From: Alphaproteobacteria bacterium
GTDB taxonomy: Bacteria; Pseudomonadota; Alphaproteobacteria; Rhodospirillales; Rhodospirillaceae
Length of the DNA: 64,000 bases
Assembly: GCA_030835385.1 (NCBI GenBank)
Contig: JAURPI010000016.1
Coordinates: forward strand, 310,001-374,000
Reading direction: 5' to 3'
The notes below the pieces were generated by a model. The model was not told where the DNA came from, did not search any database, and saw only the letters and a list, made by a program, of their open reading frames with translations. Of the stretch, positions 9,056-17,331 are shown piece by piece (position 1 is the first letter of the stretch; each line of letters begins with the position of its first letter). The position numbers and the translations under genes are program-made.

Positions 9056-10291
9056 ATGACTGATCAAGACCGCGTTGTAGTAGTTGGGGGTGGCCCAGTT
9101 GGGATGATTACTGCCTTGCGTTTGGCGCAGCTGGATATCCCGGTTGTTGTGCTCGACGCTCAGGCAGAGACGCCTACGGCCCACCGTGCAGCAACCACCC
9201 ATTCCTCGACATTGGACCTGCTCGATACGGTTGGGATCACCAATACCATCATCGAACAAGGCCTGACCGCGCGGTACTTTCAATACCGCTATCGCACCAC
9301 CAACGAAGTGTTTGCGGAGTTTGACTTCGGGCGGCTCTCTGATGAGAGCAACCACCCCTACGCAGTGCAGCTTGAACAACACAAGACCGTGGCGATTGCC
9401 TTGGCAGCGGCTGAGAAATTTCCGCACTTTGAATTTCACCGCGAACATACGGTGACTGAAGTTGTAAACACTGACGACTATGCCGAAGCCGTGACCGAAA
9501 CCCCGGATAGCGAAACCCAATCCTGGCGCGGGCGCTATGTCATCGGCTGTGACGGTGGCCGGTCAACCGTGCGTAAATCTCAAGGTATTGGGTTCCCTGG
9601 TTTCACATGGGAAGAGCGCTTTATCATTGTCGCATCCTATTTTGATTACGAAGCCGCAGACGACTATCGGTACCGCAACTATCTGGCCGACCCGGAGCAA
9701 TGGTGTTCGGTGTTTAAGATTCCAGGTCCAGACGTGCCAGGAAATAAAAACGGAATGTGGCGTAATTTGTTTCCGGTCATCACCGATGACCCAGAAGAGG
9801 TTGTGACGTCTGAGCCTTACATTCGTAACATGATCAACACTTGTTTTCCCTACGCCAAAGATTTGGAAATCGTGCACAGCAATCTCTACACCGTGCACCA
9901 GCGCGTTGCAGAAAGCTTTCATAAGAACCGCATCATGCTTGCTGGGGATTCCGGGCATATCAACAACCCACTCGGCGGTATGGGCATGAACTCAGGTATT
10001 GCCGACGGACTCAACCTGGCAGAGAAAGTTGGTCAGGTGTGGCGCGGCGCGGTGCCCGATGAGCAGGCGTTATTCGATCAATATGATCGCCAGCGCCGCC
10101 CTCTGGCCGAAAAGTACGTGCAGGCGCAATCGATCCAGAACAAAGAAACCCTGCAGGCGAAGGACCCAGCCAAGGCCAACGCCCGTTTTGAAGAAATGCG
10201 TAAGACCGCCGAAGACCCAAAACGTCATAAGGCGTTTCTAATGAATGCCTCGCTGATCAACATGGTGCGTGAAGCCGCAGCGATTGAGTAA
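9056..10291 (+). CDS. FAD-dependent aromatic-ring monooxygenase (PHBH fold)
   Basis: A 411-residue class A flavoprotein monooxygenase. The N-terminal Rossmann motif VVVGGGPVGM (residues 7-16), the second FAD/NADPH motif GCDGGRSTVRK near 163-173 and the GD motif AGDSGHINNPLGGMGMNSG around residue 298 are all present. These enzymes hydroxylate phenolic or heteroaromatic rings using NAD(P)H and O2; close groups include 3-(3-hydroxyphenyl)propionate and pentachlorophenol hydroxylases. There is no extra C-terminal thioredoxin-like domain, so it is the shorter form. The start lies 4 bases after the dehydrogenase stop and its stop overlaps the permease start by one base, supporting a single transcript. 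Confidence 0.9.
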   Translation: MTDQDRVVVVGGGPVGMITALRLAQLDIPVVVLDAQAETPTAHRAATTHSSTLDLLDTVGITNTIIEQGLTARYFQYRYRTTNEVFAEFDFGRLSDESNHPYAVQLEQHKTVAIALAAAEKFPHFEFHREHTVTEVVNTDDYAEAVTETPDSETQSWRGRYVIGCDGGRSTVRKSQGIGFPGFTWEERFIIVASYFDYEAADDYRYRNYLADPEQWCSVFKIPGPDVPGNKNGMWRNLFPVITDDPEEVVTSEPYIRNMINTCFPYAKDLEIVHSNLYTVHQRVAESFHKNRIMLAGDSGHINNPLGGMGMNSGIADGLNLAEKVGQVWRGAVPDEQALFDQYDRQRRPLAEKYVQAQSIQNKETLQAKDPAKANARFEEMRKTAEDPKRHKAFLMNASLINMVREAAAIE

Positions 10292-11178
10292 TGAGTTCCG
10301 ACCGCGCGCTTGCCGAAGGGTCATCCAAGTACGCAGCCATCTTGACGATGTGCGCCGGCGTTTTATTTCTGGCCACCAACGATGCGGTGGTGAAATGGTT
10401 GGTCACCCGGTACGACCCGTTCCAAATCGTATTTGTGCGAAGTTTGATCGCGCTGCCTTTGACGGTGTCGCTCGTATGCTTTTTTGATGGACCAAAGGGT
10501 CTGCGTTCAGAACGTTTGCCCGTTCACGCCTTGCGCGGTGTCCTTGGCGTCGGCGCATCGTTTGCATTTATCTTGAGCCTAAGGAGCCTGCCGTTGGCGG
10601 AGGCGACAGCCTTGGTTTTTGCGTCTCCTCTAGTCGTCGCCGGATTTTCTGTCCCTCTTCTGAAGGAGCATGTCGGCTGGGATCGCGCCGCCGCCATCAT
10701 CGTCGGCTTTGTTGGTGTCCTCATCATCGTGCGGCCAGGGGCTGCCACCTTCCAAGTTGCTTCATTGCTCGCGGTCGGAGCCTCTATTCTCTATGCCTTA
10801 ATTATGGTGAGTGCGCGTTGGATCGATAAACGCGACAGCCTGTGGACCATGATGCTTTACATGACAGTGTTCGCGGCTGTGTTCTCCGCCTTCACCCTTT
10901 TCAGCGCATGGCCAACGCCAATCTTCAGTGATGTATTCTTGTTTTTGGGTACTGCTGTGGCCGGTACTCTGGGCCTGACACTAATAAGCCAAGCCTTTCG
11001 CATGGCACCTGCGGCAGTGGTCGCACCTTACGATTATACGGCTTTGCTGTGGGCGAGCCTGTTCGGTTGGTTGATTTGGGGTGTCGTGCCAGGGCTTTGG
11101 GTTTACGGCGGCGCTGCCGTGATCATTGCCAGCGGCATCTATCTAATCACTTCGGACCGTGCCTCGGAGAGCGAATGA
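10291..11178 (+). CDS. EamA/DMT-superfamily permease
   Basis: A 295-residue inner-membrane protein with about ten hydrophobic segments in two EamA repeats, such as ILTMCAGVLFLATNDAVVKW near the N-terminus, AAAIIVGFVGVLIIVRPGA in the middle, and a second half ending in AVIIASGIYLITS. Members export or import small metabolites, amino acids or drugs; S-adenosylmethionine carriers are another branch. The ATG overlaps the monooxygenase stop by one base. It may move the substrate or a product of the catabolic cluster. It is the last co-directional gene of the run before a gene on the opposite strand. Confidence 0.87.
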   Translation: MSSDRALAEGSSKYAAILTMCAGVLFLATNDAVVKWLVTRYDPFQIVFVRSLIALPLTVSLVCFFDGPKGLRSERLPVHALRGVLGVGASFAFILSLRSLPLAEATALVFASPLVVAGFSVPLLKEHVGWDRAAAIIVGFVGVLIIVRPGAATFQVASLLAVGASILYALIMVSARWIDKRDSLWTMMLYMTVFAAVFSAFTLFSAWPTPIFSDVFLFLGTAVAGTLGLTLISQAFRMAPAAVVAPYDYTALLWASLFGWLIWGVVPGLWVYGGAAVIIASGIYLITSDRASESE

Positions 11179-11194
11179 CTGAGGTCTGACGACC

Positions 11195-11641
11195 CTAGAA
11201 AAACGGATCGTAGGCCCATTGTAAGAGGGCTTGGCGTTGTCTTGGGCGACACCAAATGTTGCCAGGCTCACAGTTGGCTGCGATGCCACCAATGTGCCGC
11301 GGTCCAAAAGCTTTCCAACGTCGAATCTGAAAATCGTCAGTGCCGTTTAACCGCCGTCCCTGCGTATATCGGCAATACCACTGAAACCAACCCAAAGGAT
11401 CTTCGGGCGTGATCCATCCTTTCGCTTGCCAGACGTCCCTCGACTGTCCGGCAGCCACCTTGAAGTAATTAAATGAAAGGTCGAAACCGGATTCACTGAG
11501 TTTGGCTGTCTGTAACCACTCATCAGGAAGATCGGTCGTGTCATCTTCAAAGTACCAGCCGCCAAACACGCCGAGCTCTAGCATTTCTCGTGGAGTCAGC
11601 TGCGGTTTAAAATTCGCATGGGAGTCAATCGGTGAAGGCAT
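11195..11641 (-). CDS. conserved hypothetical protein, W/F-rich
   Basis: A 148-residue soluble protein with no signal peptide or membrane segment. It is unusually rich in aromatic residues and arginine, with DPLGWFQWYCRYTQGRR near residues 83-99 and RRWKAFGPRHIGG near 106-118. I recognise this as a conserved hypothetical type rather than a family of known function. It points against both neighbours and its 3' end is 16 bases from the permease stop, so it has its own promoter, probably in the 110 bases before the Rossmann-protein gene. No function is offered. Confidence 0.6.
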   Translation of the reverse strand: MPSPIDSHANFKPQLTPREMLELGVFGGWYFEDDTTDLPDEWLQTAKLSESGFDLSFNYFKVAAGQSRDVWQAKGWITPEDPLGWFQWYCRYTQGRRLNGTDDFQIRRWKAFGPRHIGGIAANCEPGNIWCRPRQRQALLQWAYDPFF

Positions 11642-11751
11642 AACACTCTGTTTACGGCGGATGTCGGCAGATGGATGACCAACGACCTCAGGTTTGCCCC
11701 CCAGGCATCGGACTGCTCTACTTCAGAGATCGGAACAAGGGAGCGGCCATC

Positions 11752-12594
11752 ATGTTGACGTCTGGATTTAGGGTTTTGGCGAGCGTTGTATTCATCACAG
11801 CCCTAGCATTGTCCTCTCCCGCGACCGCTAGGAAGAATGTTCTTATCATCGGTGGAGCGGGGGATACCGGGTCAACCCTCGCTAAAATTCTTATCGCCCG
11901 TGGCGACAAAGTCACAGTCTTTGTTCGGCCCTCCACAAACCGTCATCGTCTTGAAGGTGTGCCCGTTGAGTATGTGGTCGGCGACGCCATGATTGAAGAC
12001 GAAGTTGCGGCGGCGCTCGACGGCAAAAACTTCACCGTCATCATCGACACGATTCAAATTCTCGATATCACCGATCAAGTGAGTTACACGCGGCTGTACG
12101 AGAACTTCGTACCCCTGGCCAAACGTATGGGCGTGAAACAGTTTCTCATTCTGGGGGGCGGCTGCAACGACCGCGCGCGTGAAGATTGCCCATTGAGTCC
12201 ACCGCTTTACACGGTGGCCAAGAACATGACCGTTGCAGAGTACATTCTGCGCGGCTCTGGCACGCCCTATACCATCATACGCATCGGTGCATTGATGCCG
12301 GGCGGACCCGACGATCCGGACTCCGGATTGCGCACAGGCACATCGTATTTGTCGACAGACCTCAGCATCTTTGGTGGCATCTGGCGCGGCGATTTGATCG
12401 ATCAGATCATCGGCTGCACCGGTAATGATGCGTGCATCAATAAGATATTCGTCATTGATGATCCGACAATGAAGCCGCAACTGGATCACTGGCTGTGCAA
12501 GCGCAGCTATGAGACAGACACCATCAACTTTCATGATCCGCGCTGTGGCGATATGCCACCCCTAACGATTAAGGCAGGAGACCTGAAGCCATGA
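11752..12594 (+). CDS. exported NAD(P)-binding Rossmann protein
   Basis: A 280-residue protein with a Sec signal peptide (MLTSGFRVLASVVFITALAL, then a likely cut near SPATA-RK) followed by an NmrA/SDR-like Rossmann fold: VLIIGGAGDTGSTLAKIL is the dinucleotide-binding loop and VPVEYVVGDAMIED the next strand. The Cys-rich GGGCNDRAREDCP and ...CGDMPP regions could form disulfides in the periplasm. A dinucleotide-binding protein outside the cytoplasm is unusual because NAD(P)H is scarce there. I chose the ATG at 11752, preceded by AAGGGAG, over an upstream in-frame start at 11671 that would bury the signal. Its stop overlaps the DUF1838 start in ATGA, so the two are coupled. Confidence 0.72.
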   Translation: MLTSGFRVLASVVFITALALSSPATARKNVLIIGGAGDTGSTLAKILIARGDKVTVFVRPSTNRHRLEGVPVEYVVGDAMIEDEVAAALDGKNFTVIIDTIQILDITDQVSYTRLYENFVPLAKRMGVKQFLILGGGCNDRAREDCPLSPPLYTVAKNMTVAEYILRGSGTPYTIIRIGALMPGGPDDPDSGLRTGTSYLSTDLSIFGGIWRGDLIDQIIGCTGNDACINKIFVIDDPTMKPQLDHWLCKRSYETDTINFHDPRCGDMPPLTIKAGDLKP

Positions 12595-13523
12595 CTGAGC
12601 TCACACGCCGCAATGTTCTGACAACCGCCAGCGCCGTTCCAGTTGCTCTGGCTGCGGGAGAGGTGCGAGCGGAGTCCGCGTTGCCTAAGCTGAAGTATTC
12701 AACTCCTGCGGAAAACGTCCGTGCGTTTCTTAAGTTGCATGCCAGCTTAGCGACGGAAACCGTCTTTTACACCTACGCCGGAACGCTCGAAGCCATGGTG
12801 CCGGGGCAGGAAATCGTCAATCTGGTCTCGACCACGACCCTCATTCGCCGCGACGTCGAGGTGGTTCCTGAGGGGCATCGCATTCTCGTTTGGGAGGGCA
12901 CGGTCTATCACCGGCCGGGCGAAAGCGAGGCGCTGGATGAATTTGAGAACCCCTTGAACGGCCGGACGGTGCGCCCCTTCCACCAACGCGAAGGACGGGG
13001 TGAAGCTCTATGGACTGACGACGGACCAAGCTTTCGGCGTCACGATGGCGAATGGGTCTCTCGCTATGGTCCTCACAATCCCTACAAACTTGATTGGCAC
13101 CAAGCTGGCGAGCGCATTTGGATGTCGCGGTATTCGTCCGGCGTCTATGCCAAGCACCCGTTGAACGCAGAAGAGTGGCCGTTGGAGTATGTGGGGCCTG
13201 ATCTTCTGTATTCGGAGAAGACCACTAATAACGGTCTGGTTCGTGAAATGGCTGACCCCTCCATCGTCAATGCATCCTCCACGTATTCCATGAGTGTGGG
13301 GATGTTGTGGTGGCCGTGGTTGATGATGGGGCAAACGCCAGGTCACTTGGTGTGGAACACCAATGGGGCAAAACTCTCGTCACTGGATACGATTCCCGAT
13401 GCCACCCGCCAGATGATTGAGTCGGTTCATCCGTATTTGTTTAAGTCTGGCGCGCCGTGGGAGGGCCGCTACAGCTTGTGGACGGATTATCCAAAGATGC
13501 GTAAGCCGGTGCTGGAGATCTGA
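12591..13523 (+). CDS. Tat-exported DUF1838 family protein
   Basis: A 310-residue protein with a twin-arginine signal (LTRRNVLTTASAVPVALAAG, cut near EVRA-ES). The mature part matches what I know of DUF1838: long, aromatic-rich, beta-strand-prone, with motifs such as WEGTVYHRPGE and NPLNGRTVRPFH. The family's function is unknown. Tat export suggests a cofactor or pre-folded state, but I see no recognisable cofactor site. It overlaps the exported Rossmann-protein gene by 4 bases, so the two probably act in the same periplasmic process. Start fits the signal and the ATGA junction. Confidence 0.75.
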   Translation: MTELTRRNVLTTASAVPVALAAGEVRAESALPKLKYSTPAENVRAFLKLHASLATETVFYTYAGTLEAMVPGQEIVNLVSTTTLIRRDVEVVPEGHRILVWEGTVYHRPGESEALDEFENPLNGRTVRPFHQREGRGEALWTDDGPSFRRHDGEWVSRYGPHNPYKLDWHQAGERIWMSRYSSGVYAKHPLNAEEWPLEYVGPDLLYSEKTTNNGLVREMADPSIVNASSTYSMSVGMLWWPWLMMGQTPGHLVWNTNGAKLSSLDTIPDATRQMIESVHPYLFKSGAPWEGRYSLWTDYPKMRKPVLEI

Positions 13524-13545
13524 CGGCACACTTATAGACTTGCGG

Positions 13546-14352
13546 CTACGTGGCTAAGGTGTCTCGAATAAACTGAGACACATGCGCCACCCACTGGTCC
13601 GGTTCTTCATCAACAATATCAATCGTGCCACCGTTGATGGCGGCGAAGGAAAAATCCGGTCGAAGAGCGATGGCATCAAGTGCATTCTTGTAAATAGAGT
13701 CCCCGGTATTCGTCAGTACCAGAGTGGGGTGGGTGAGTTGGGGTATGTTCTTGCCGTGATCGTATTGAAACGCGGCGTGATGGCCGTACCAAAAAGGTCC
13801 TAGCCCTGAAAGTTGCTCGACGAGATAGCGGGTCGCCAATGTCCAATCGGTGTTTTCCGTGGCATAGGCCATGCGATTGGCAAACAGTTTGAGGAAGTGA
13901 CGGCCGTCTTCTTCTGGGTGATAACCTTTTTCTTCGGTCTCGACATATTTCAAGCCCGCCTCCCGTTCTTCAGCAGTCAGAGGCAGCGGACCATTGAGGA
14001 TGACGCCAATAACGCGGCTACCAAATTGCAACGCGACTTCTGTTGCCACCATGGCGCCGGTGTGATGTCCCAGCACAAATGCGGACTCAATGTTGAGATG
14101 ATCTAAGACATCCGGCACCACGCGGGCATAATCTTCAATGCGCGGCACAAAATCAGTCGCATCGGATTTACCGAAGCCGGGCATATCAATCCCTATGCCG
14201 CGCACGCCCTGTTCGGCCAATAGGTCGTAGACGCTTTCAAACTGGCGCGAAGACAAGGGCGCCTGGTGACATAACACCAGTGGCACGCCGTCTCGTGTGT
14301 CTTGGAAATGTATTTGCCCGAAGGGACCGTCAGTGTACGCGCGATACAGCAT
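13546..14352 (-). CDS. alpha/beta hydrolase with altered catalytic residues
   Basis: A 268-residue alpha/beta-hydrolase-fold protein with the usual HQAPLSSRQFE oxyanion region and GIDMPGFGKSD strand. The nucleophile elbow reads GHHTGA, with His where Ser, Asp or Cys is expected, and the C-terminal position that normally carries the catalytic His reads GGTIDIVDEEP, without His. Asp in the NTGDSIY loop is kept. So the standard triad is missing two members: the protein may use a different mechanism, act as a cofactor-free oxygenase or lyase, or bind ligands only. It points toward the DUF1838 gene and lies 22 bases from its end (convergent). Confidence 0.75.
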   Translation of the reverse strand: MLYRAYTDGPFGQIHFQDTRDGVPLVLCHQAPLSSRQFESVYDLLAEQGVRGIGIDMPGFGKSDATDFVPRIEDYARVVPDVLDHLNIESAFVLGHHTGAMVATEVALQFGSRVIGVILNGPLPLTAEEREAGLKYVETEEKGYHPEEDGRHFLKLFANRMAYATENTDWTLATRYLVEQLSGLGPFWYGHHAAFQYDHGKNIPQLTHPTLVLTNTGDSIYKNALDAIALRPDFSFAAINGGTIDIVDEEPDQWVAHVSQFIRDTLAT

Positions 14353-14438
14353 GGTTTCTTCAGCGTCCCTGTTTTGGGGAAAGAGTCAAAGGGTTGTCCG
14401 CGCAGCCTGACCCGTACTCGTTTGATAATTCCATAACC

Positions 14439-14459
14439 CTTTGTAATTGCTATACAAAG
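14439..14459. promoter_or_regulatory. perfect inverted repeat, candidate operator
   Basis: Two perfect 7-bp arms, CTTTGTA and TACAAAG, are separated by 7 bases (ATTGCTA). The site lies in the 217-bp space between the divergent alpha/beta hydrolase (start 14352) and rhomboid (start 14570) genes, a typical place for an operator bound by a dimeric regulator. No regulator gene is adjacent. A poly-pyrimidine stretch (14525-14555) precedes the rhomboid gene. Confidence 0.35.
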
Positions 14460-14569
14460 TTCCAAAAAATCGGCAGTGCATGGGCTCGTTCCTCGCACAT
14501 GGGCGATAAATAAAAAGCAGAATCGACTTTTCTTCTTTTTTTCCTCTTCCGGTGCTCTAGTCTCCGCCC

Positions 14570-15370
14570 ATGTTCTTACCTATCCGTGACGACAATCCCC
14601 ACACCACAACACCTGTGGTAACCTGGGGCCTCATTGGCACCTGCGTTGCCGTGTTTTTTTGGCAGCAGGGTCTCGATCCGCGCTCCGCTCAGTTGGCCAT
14701 TTTGTCCTACGGTATTATTCCGGCAGATCTGTTCGGCACCGCGCAGATTGATCCGATGATCGCACCGCTGCCCGCGTGGATGACCATTTTCACGTCCATG
14801 TTTTTACACGGTGGCTGGCTGCACCTCGGTGGCAACATGCTATATCTGTGGATTTTCGGCGACAATGTGGAAGCCTCCATGGGTCGCGTTAAGTTCCTTG
14901 TCTTTTATCTCACCTGTGGGCTTGCTGCGGCGCTGTCACAAAGCATTGCCGCACCAGGTTCTACGGTTCCCATGGTTGGAGCTTCCGGTGCTGTCGCTGG
15001 GGTGCTCGGCGCGTATCTCATTCTTCACCCGCGCGCGAACATCAAAGTGTTCGTTTGGTTGATCATCTTTATCACCATCATCAATGTCCCCGCATGGATC
15101 GTGCTCGGTTTTTGGTTCCTCGGACAATTGATCAGCCAGGCTGATGCCAACCCGGGCGAGCCCGGCGTTGCGTTCCTTGCGCACATCGGTGGGTTCATTG
15201 CCGGAGTGGTTCTGATCTTCAAAATGCGTAAACCGGGTGTGCCCCTGTTCAGCAAACGGGCGTCTCGTGCTTTTGCGGTCGAAACCCGGCGTGCGGTCTC
15301 TCGCCGACGTGGCGGCAGTGTGCCGTCATCCGGGTCGGGCAGGTCTGGCTCTAAGGGTCCGTGGGATTAA
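14570..15370 (+). CDS. rhomboid family intramembrane serine protease
   Basis: A 266-residue inner-membrane protein with about six membrane helices. The catalytic Ser139 is in GASGAVAGVLGAYL and the catalytic His205 in AHIGGFIAG; the WxR-type L1 loop region and HGGWLHLGGNMLYLW motif are also conserved. Rhomboids cleave membrane-spanning substrates within the bilayer. A basic, Ser/Arg/Gly-rich cytoplasmic tail of about 45 residues follows the last helix. Length is near normal for bacterial rhomboids. The gene stands alone after the divergent spacer and overlaps the possible start of a small membrane gene by about 10 bases. Confidence 0.93.
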   Translation: MFLPIRDDNPHTTTPVVTWGLIGTCVAVFFWQQGLDPRSAQLAILSYGIIPADLFGTAQIDPMIAPLPAWMTIFTSMFLHGGWLHLGGNMLYLWIFGDNVEASMGRVKFLVFYLTCGLAAALSQSIAAPGSTVPMVGASGAVAGVLGAYLILHPRANIKVFVWLIIFITIINVPAWIVLGFWFLGQLISQADANPGEPGVAFLAHIGGFIAGVVLIFKMRKPGVPLFSKRASRAFAVETRRAVSRRRGGSVPSSGSGRSGSKGPWD

Positions 15371-15642
15371 TCCATGTCAGAGATCGAAAAGGGCCGCCTG
15401 ATCTGTGCATATTGCAACTGGTCTACGCGCTGTTTCTCTTAAGTATCTTTTTTGGTCCGATCTTGCTGGCCGGCCTGGCGGTGATGGGCTTGGCATCACC
15501 CAGTGGACTAGCGTTGGGGCTCTGCGGGTTTGCGATCATAGATGTCTTGGCGTGGTTTATTATTCGTTCCGTGCGCGGATTTCTGCTCGCCTCGAAAAAA
15601 CAACCTTTTCCCGATCTCACCAGCTGGGCCTTCGGGGGGTAA
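15361..15642 (+). CDS. small membrane protein, DUF4870-like ending
   Basis: A 93-residue reading frame with two hydrophobic segments (LVYALFLLSIFFGPILLAGL and a following GLALGLCGFAIIDVLAWFII) and a tail ('RSVRGFLLASKKQPFPDLTSWAFG') that recalls the end of DUF4870-type membrane proteins. The GTG start at 15361 overlaps the rhomboid gene. An ATG in another frame at 15374 begins MSEIEKGRLI and runs into a stop at codon 23; joining that start to the membrane frame by one base would give a more natural N-terminus. So the true start is uncertain and a frameshift is possible. It is convergent with xerC, with 1 base between. Function unknown. Confidence 0.5.
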   Translation: MGLIHVRDRKGPPDLCILQLVYALFLLSIFFGPILLAGLAVMGLASPSGLALGLCGFAIIDVLAWFIIRSVRGFLLASKKQPFPDLTSWAFGG

Positions 15643-15643
15643 T

Positions 15644-16618
15644 TTAGTTGTCTCTCGCCCGCGGGTGGGCGTCGTCATAAACCGTACGCAGTCTTTCTTC
15701 ATCGACGGCGGTGTAGCGTTGCGTGGTTGATAAAGAGGCGTGTCCGAGCAGTTCTTGAATAGTCCGCAAATCACCCCCCTTTGCCAGAAGGTGGGTCGCA
15801 AAACTATGCCGAAAGGCATGGGGGGTGGCGCTGTCACTAAGGCCGAGGAGGGCGCGAATTTTGCGTACCTGTCGTTGCACCACACCGGGATTTAGTCGCG
15901 CGCCGCGGCTACCAACAAACAGTGGGTCTTCGTCGGTGATGGCGTGGGGGCAGCTCAAGCGATAGGACCCAATAGCATCTGAGACAATGGGCAGTACCGG
16001 CACGATACGCTCTTTGTTGCCTTTGCCGACCACGCGTAGGGTGCCCTCTGTGTTGTTGCCTGCGGTTCCTCCTGAACTTATGTCGCCGCCGTTGAGGCCT
16101 AAGGCTTCACTGATACGTAGGCCGCAGCCATAGAGCAGCAGCATGATCGCCATATCTCGTTTGGCCAGCCAGGGCTCATCTTGCATCTCCCCAGCCGCTT
16201 TAACTGCTGCAAGGGCGTCATCCGGCGTTAAGGCTTTGGGAATGCTGCTCGGTGTTTTGGGCGTGCGTACGGCGTCAATCGCCGGGTTGTGCACGGTGCC
16301 TGCGCGATCGAGAAACCGGAAGAAGTTGCGCAAGGTGCTCATGGACCGGGCAATTGAGGAGCGTGCCAAGCCTTCCGCCGACCGTCGTGCCAAATAACTC
16401 CGAAAGTCGGCTGGGGTTAGGTCCTGCAAATCTTTGAGGGCTGGTTCACAGCCCAGGTGGTCGGTGAGAAAAGAAAAAAAGGCTGCGAGGTCGCGTCGGT
16501 AAGCATCAGCGGTGTGCGTGCTCGCGCGGCGTTCACTTTCCAACCAACGGTTCCAGTCGGCGATAGCCTCCGTCACATCTTGTGCGACGGCAAAGGTAAT
16601 TAATCCTGCGTCGGCCAC
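15644..16618 (-). CDS. xerC: tyrosine recombinase XerC
   Basis: A 324-residue tyrosine recombinase. The N-terminal SAM-like core-binding domain (residues ~20-110) is followed by the catalytic domain with R in GCGLRISEAL, K in GKGNKERIVP, the H-x-x-R box in TPHAFRHSFATHLL, the second His in LLGHASLSTTQRY and the nucleophile Tyr in that same TTQRYT. With XerD, XerC resolves chromosome dimers at dif. The GTG start overlaps the DUF484 gene by 19 bases, an arrangement common in proteobacteria. A Gly/Ser/Asn-rich insert (about residues 195-206) is present between strands and is mildly unusual. Confidence 0.93.
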   Translation of the reverse strand: MADAGLITFAVAQDVTEAIADWNRWLESERRASTHTADAYRRDLAAFFSFLTDHLGCEPALKDLQDLTPADFRSYLARRSAEGLARSSIARSMSTLRNFFRFLDRAGTVHNPAIDAVRTPKTPSSIPKALTPDDALAAVKAAGEMQDEPWLAKRDMAIMLLLYGCGLRISEALGLNGGDISSGGTAGNNTEGTLRVVGKGNKERIVPVLPIVSDAIGSYRLSCPHAITDEDPLFVGSRGARLNPGVVQRQVRKIRALLGLSDSATPHAFRHSFATHLLAKGGDLRTIQELLGHASLSTTQRYTAVDEERLRTVYDDAHPRARDN

Positions 16619-17328
16619 CAGCGCGCCACGGCGTAGCGCACGACTTCGGCCAAGAAGCCGAGCAACTCCGTTCCTTGATCTTCTGAGAAGTAGCCTTCAT
16701 CCCGACTGCCGACTGCAAACACACCCACCGGCATTGTTCCGGTTGGCGCAAGACGCACCAAGGCATCAGATGTGACCAGGCCCTCGGCTGCGCCATAGAG
16801 CGCTGTGCCACCATCAGCTTTGGTTCGCAGACGCGTCTGCGCATCCGTGCCGATCAGCATGTCGATGGTTCCAGGTGTCATGAGCCGAAGAGTAGTGTCT
16901 GCGCCTTCTGGCAGCATGGTGTTGTCTTCGGGATTTACTTCGATGCCAATGGCGGCCGCATCAACGCCGAGAAACAACGGAATCTCTTCCGCCAACACCC
17001 GTCCGAGCTCTGAAAAGTCTTTTGCGAAAAGAACAGCCAGGGCGCAGTCGTGCGTTTTTTCCAAGATCGACATATTGTCGCGGGTGGCGGTGACCAGGTG
17101 TTTGCTTGACGCTTTCAGCTCATCGACTTGTCGCCGCAGGCGTTGCACGACAAAGCGCTGCATATCGACGACGGTTTCAGAATCAAACCGACGGTCTGGT
17201 GCAATTTCCGCGAGTAGTTTGGGGTTATCGAGCAACAGTTTTGGATGCGCTGTGAGGTAGTTCAGAACCTCAATTTCAGTCGGACCCTCTTTCTCAGGTG
17301 GCGATGTATCTGACGTCTTATCGGTCAC
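16600..17328 (-). CDS. DUF484 family protein
   Basis: A 242-residue cytoplasmic protein of the DUF484 group, a GAF-like fold often encoded directly before xerC. The typical N-terminus VLNYLTAHPKLLLDNPKLLAE and the ERLRRQVDEL-like helix are followed by a domain with NEDTTLRL- and DALVRLAPTG-like strands. Its biochemical role is not established; linkage with XerC suggests a role around chromosome dimer resolution or division. It lies 3 bases after the transaldolase stop, so tal, DUF484 and xerC probably form one operon on this strand. Confidence 0.87.
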   Translation of the reverse strand: MTDKTSDTSPPEKEGPTEIEVLNYLTAHPKLLLDNPKLLAEIAPDRRFDSETVVDMQRFVVQRLRRQVDELKASSKHLVTATRDNMSILEKTHDCALAVLFAKDFSELGRVLAEEIPLFLGVDAAAIGIEVNPEDNTMLPEGADTTLRLMTPGTIDMLIGTDAQTRLRTKADGGTALYGAAEGLVTSDALVRLAPTGTMPVGVFAVGSRDEGYFSEDQGTELLGFLAEVVRYAVARWWPTQD

Positions 17329-17331
17329 AGA

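Noticed and set aside
11872-12534. 220-codon minus-strand frame inside the exported Rossmann gene
   Set aside because: Antisense to a gene with a signal peptide and Rossmann motif; His/Arg-rich shadow composition.
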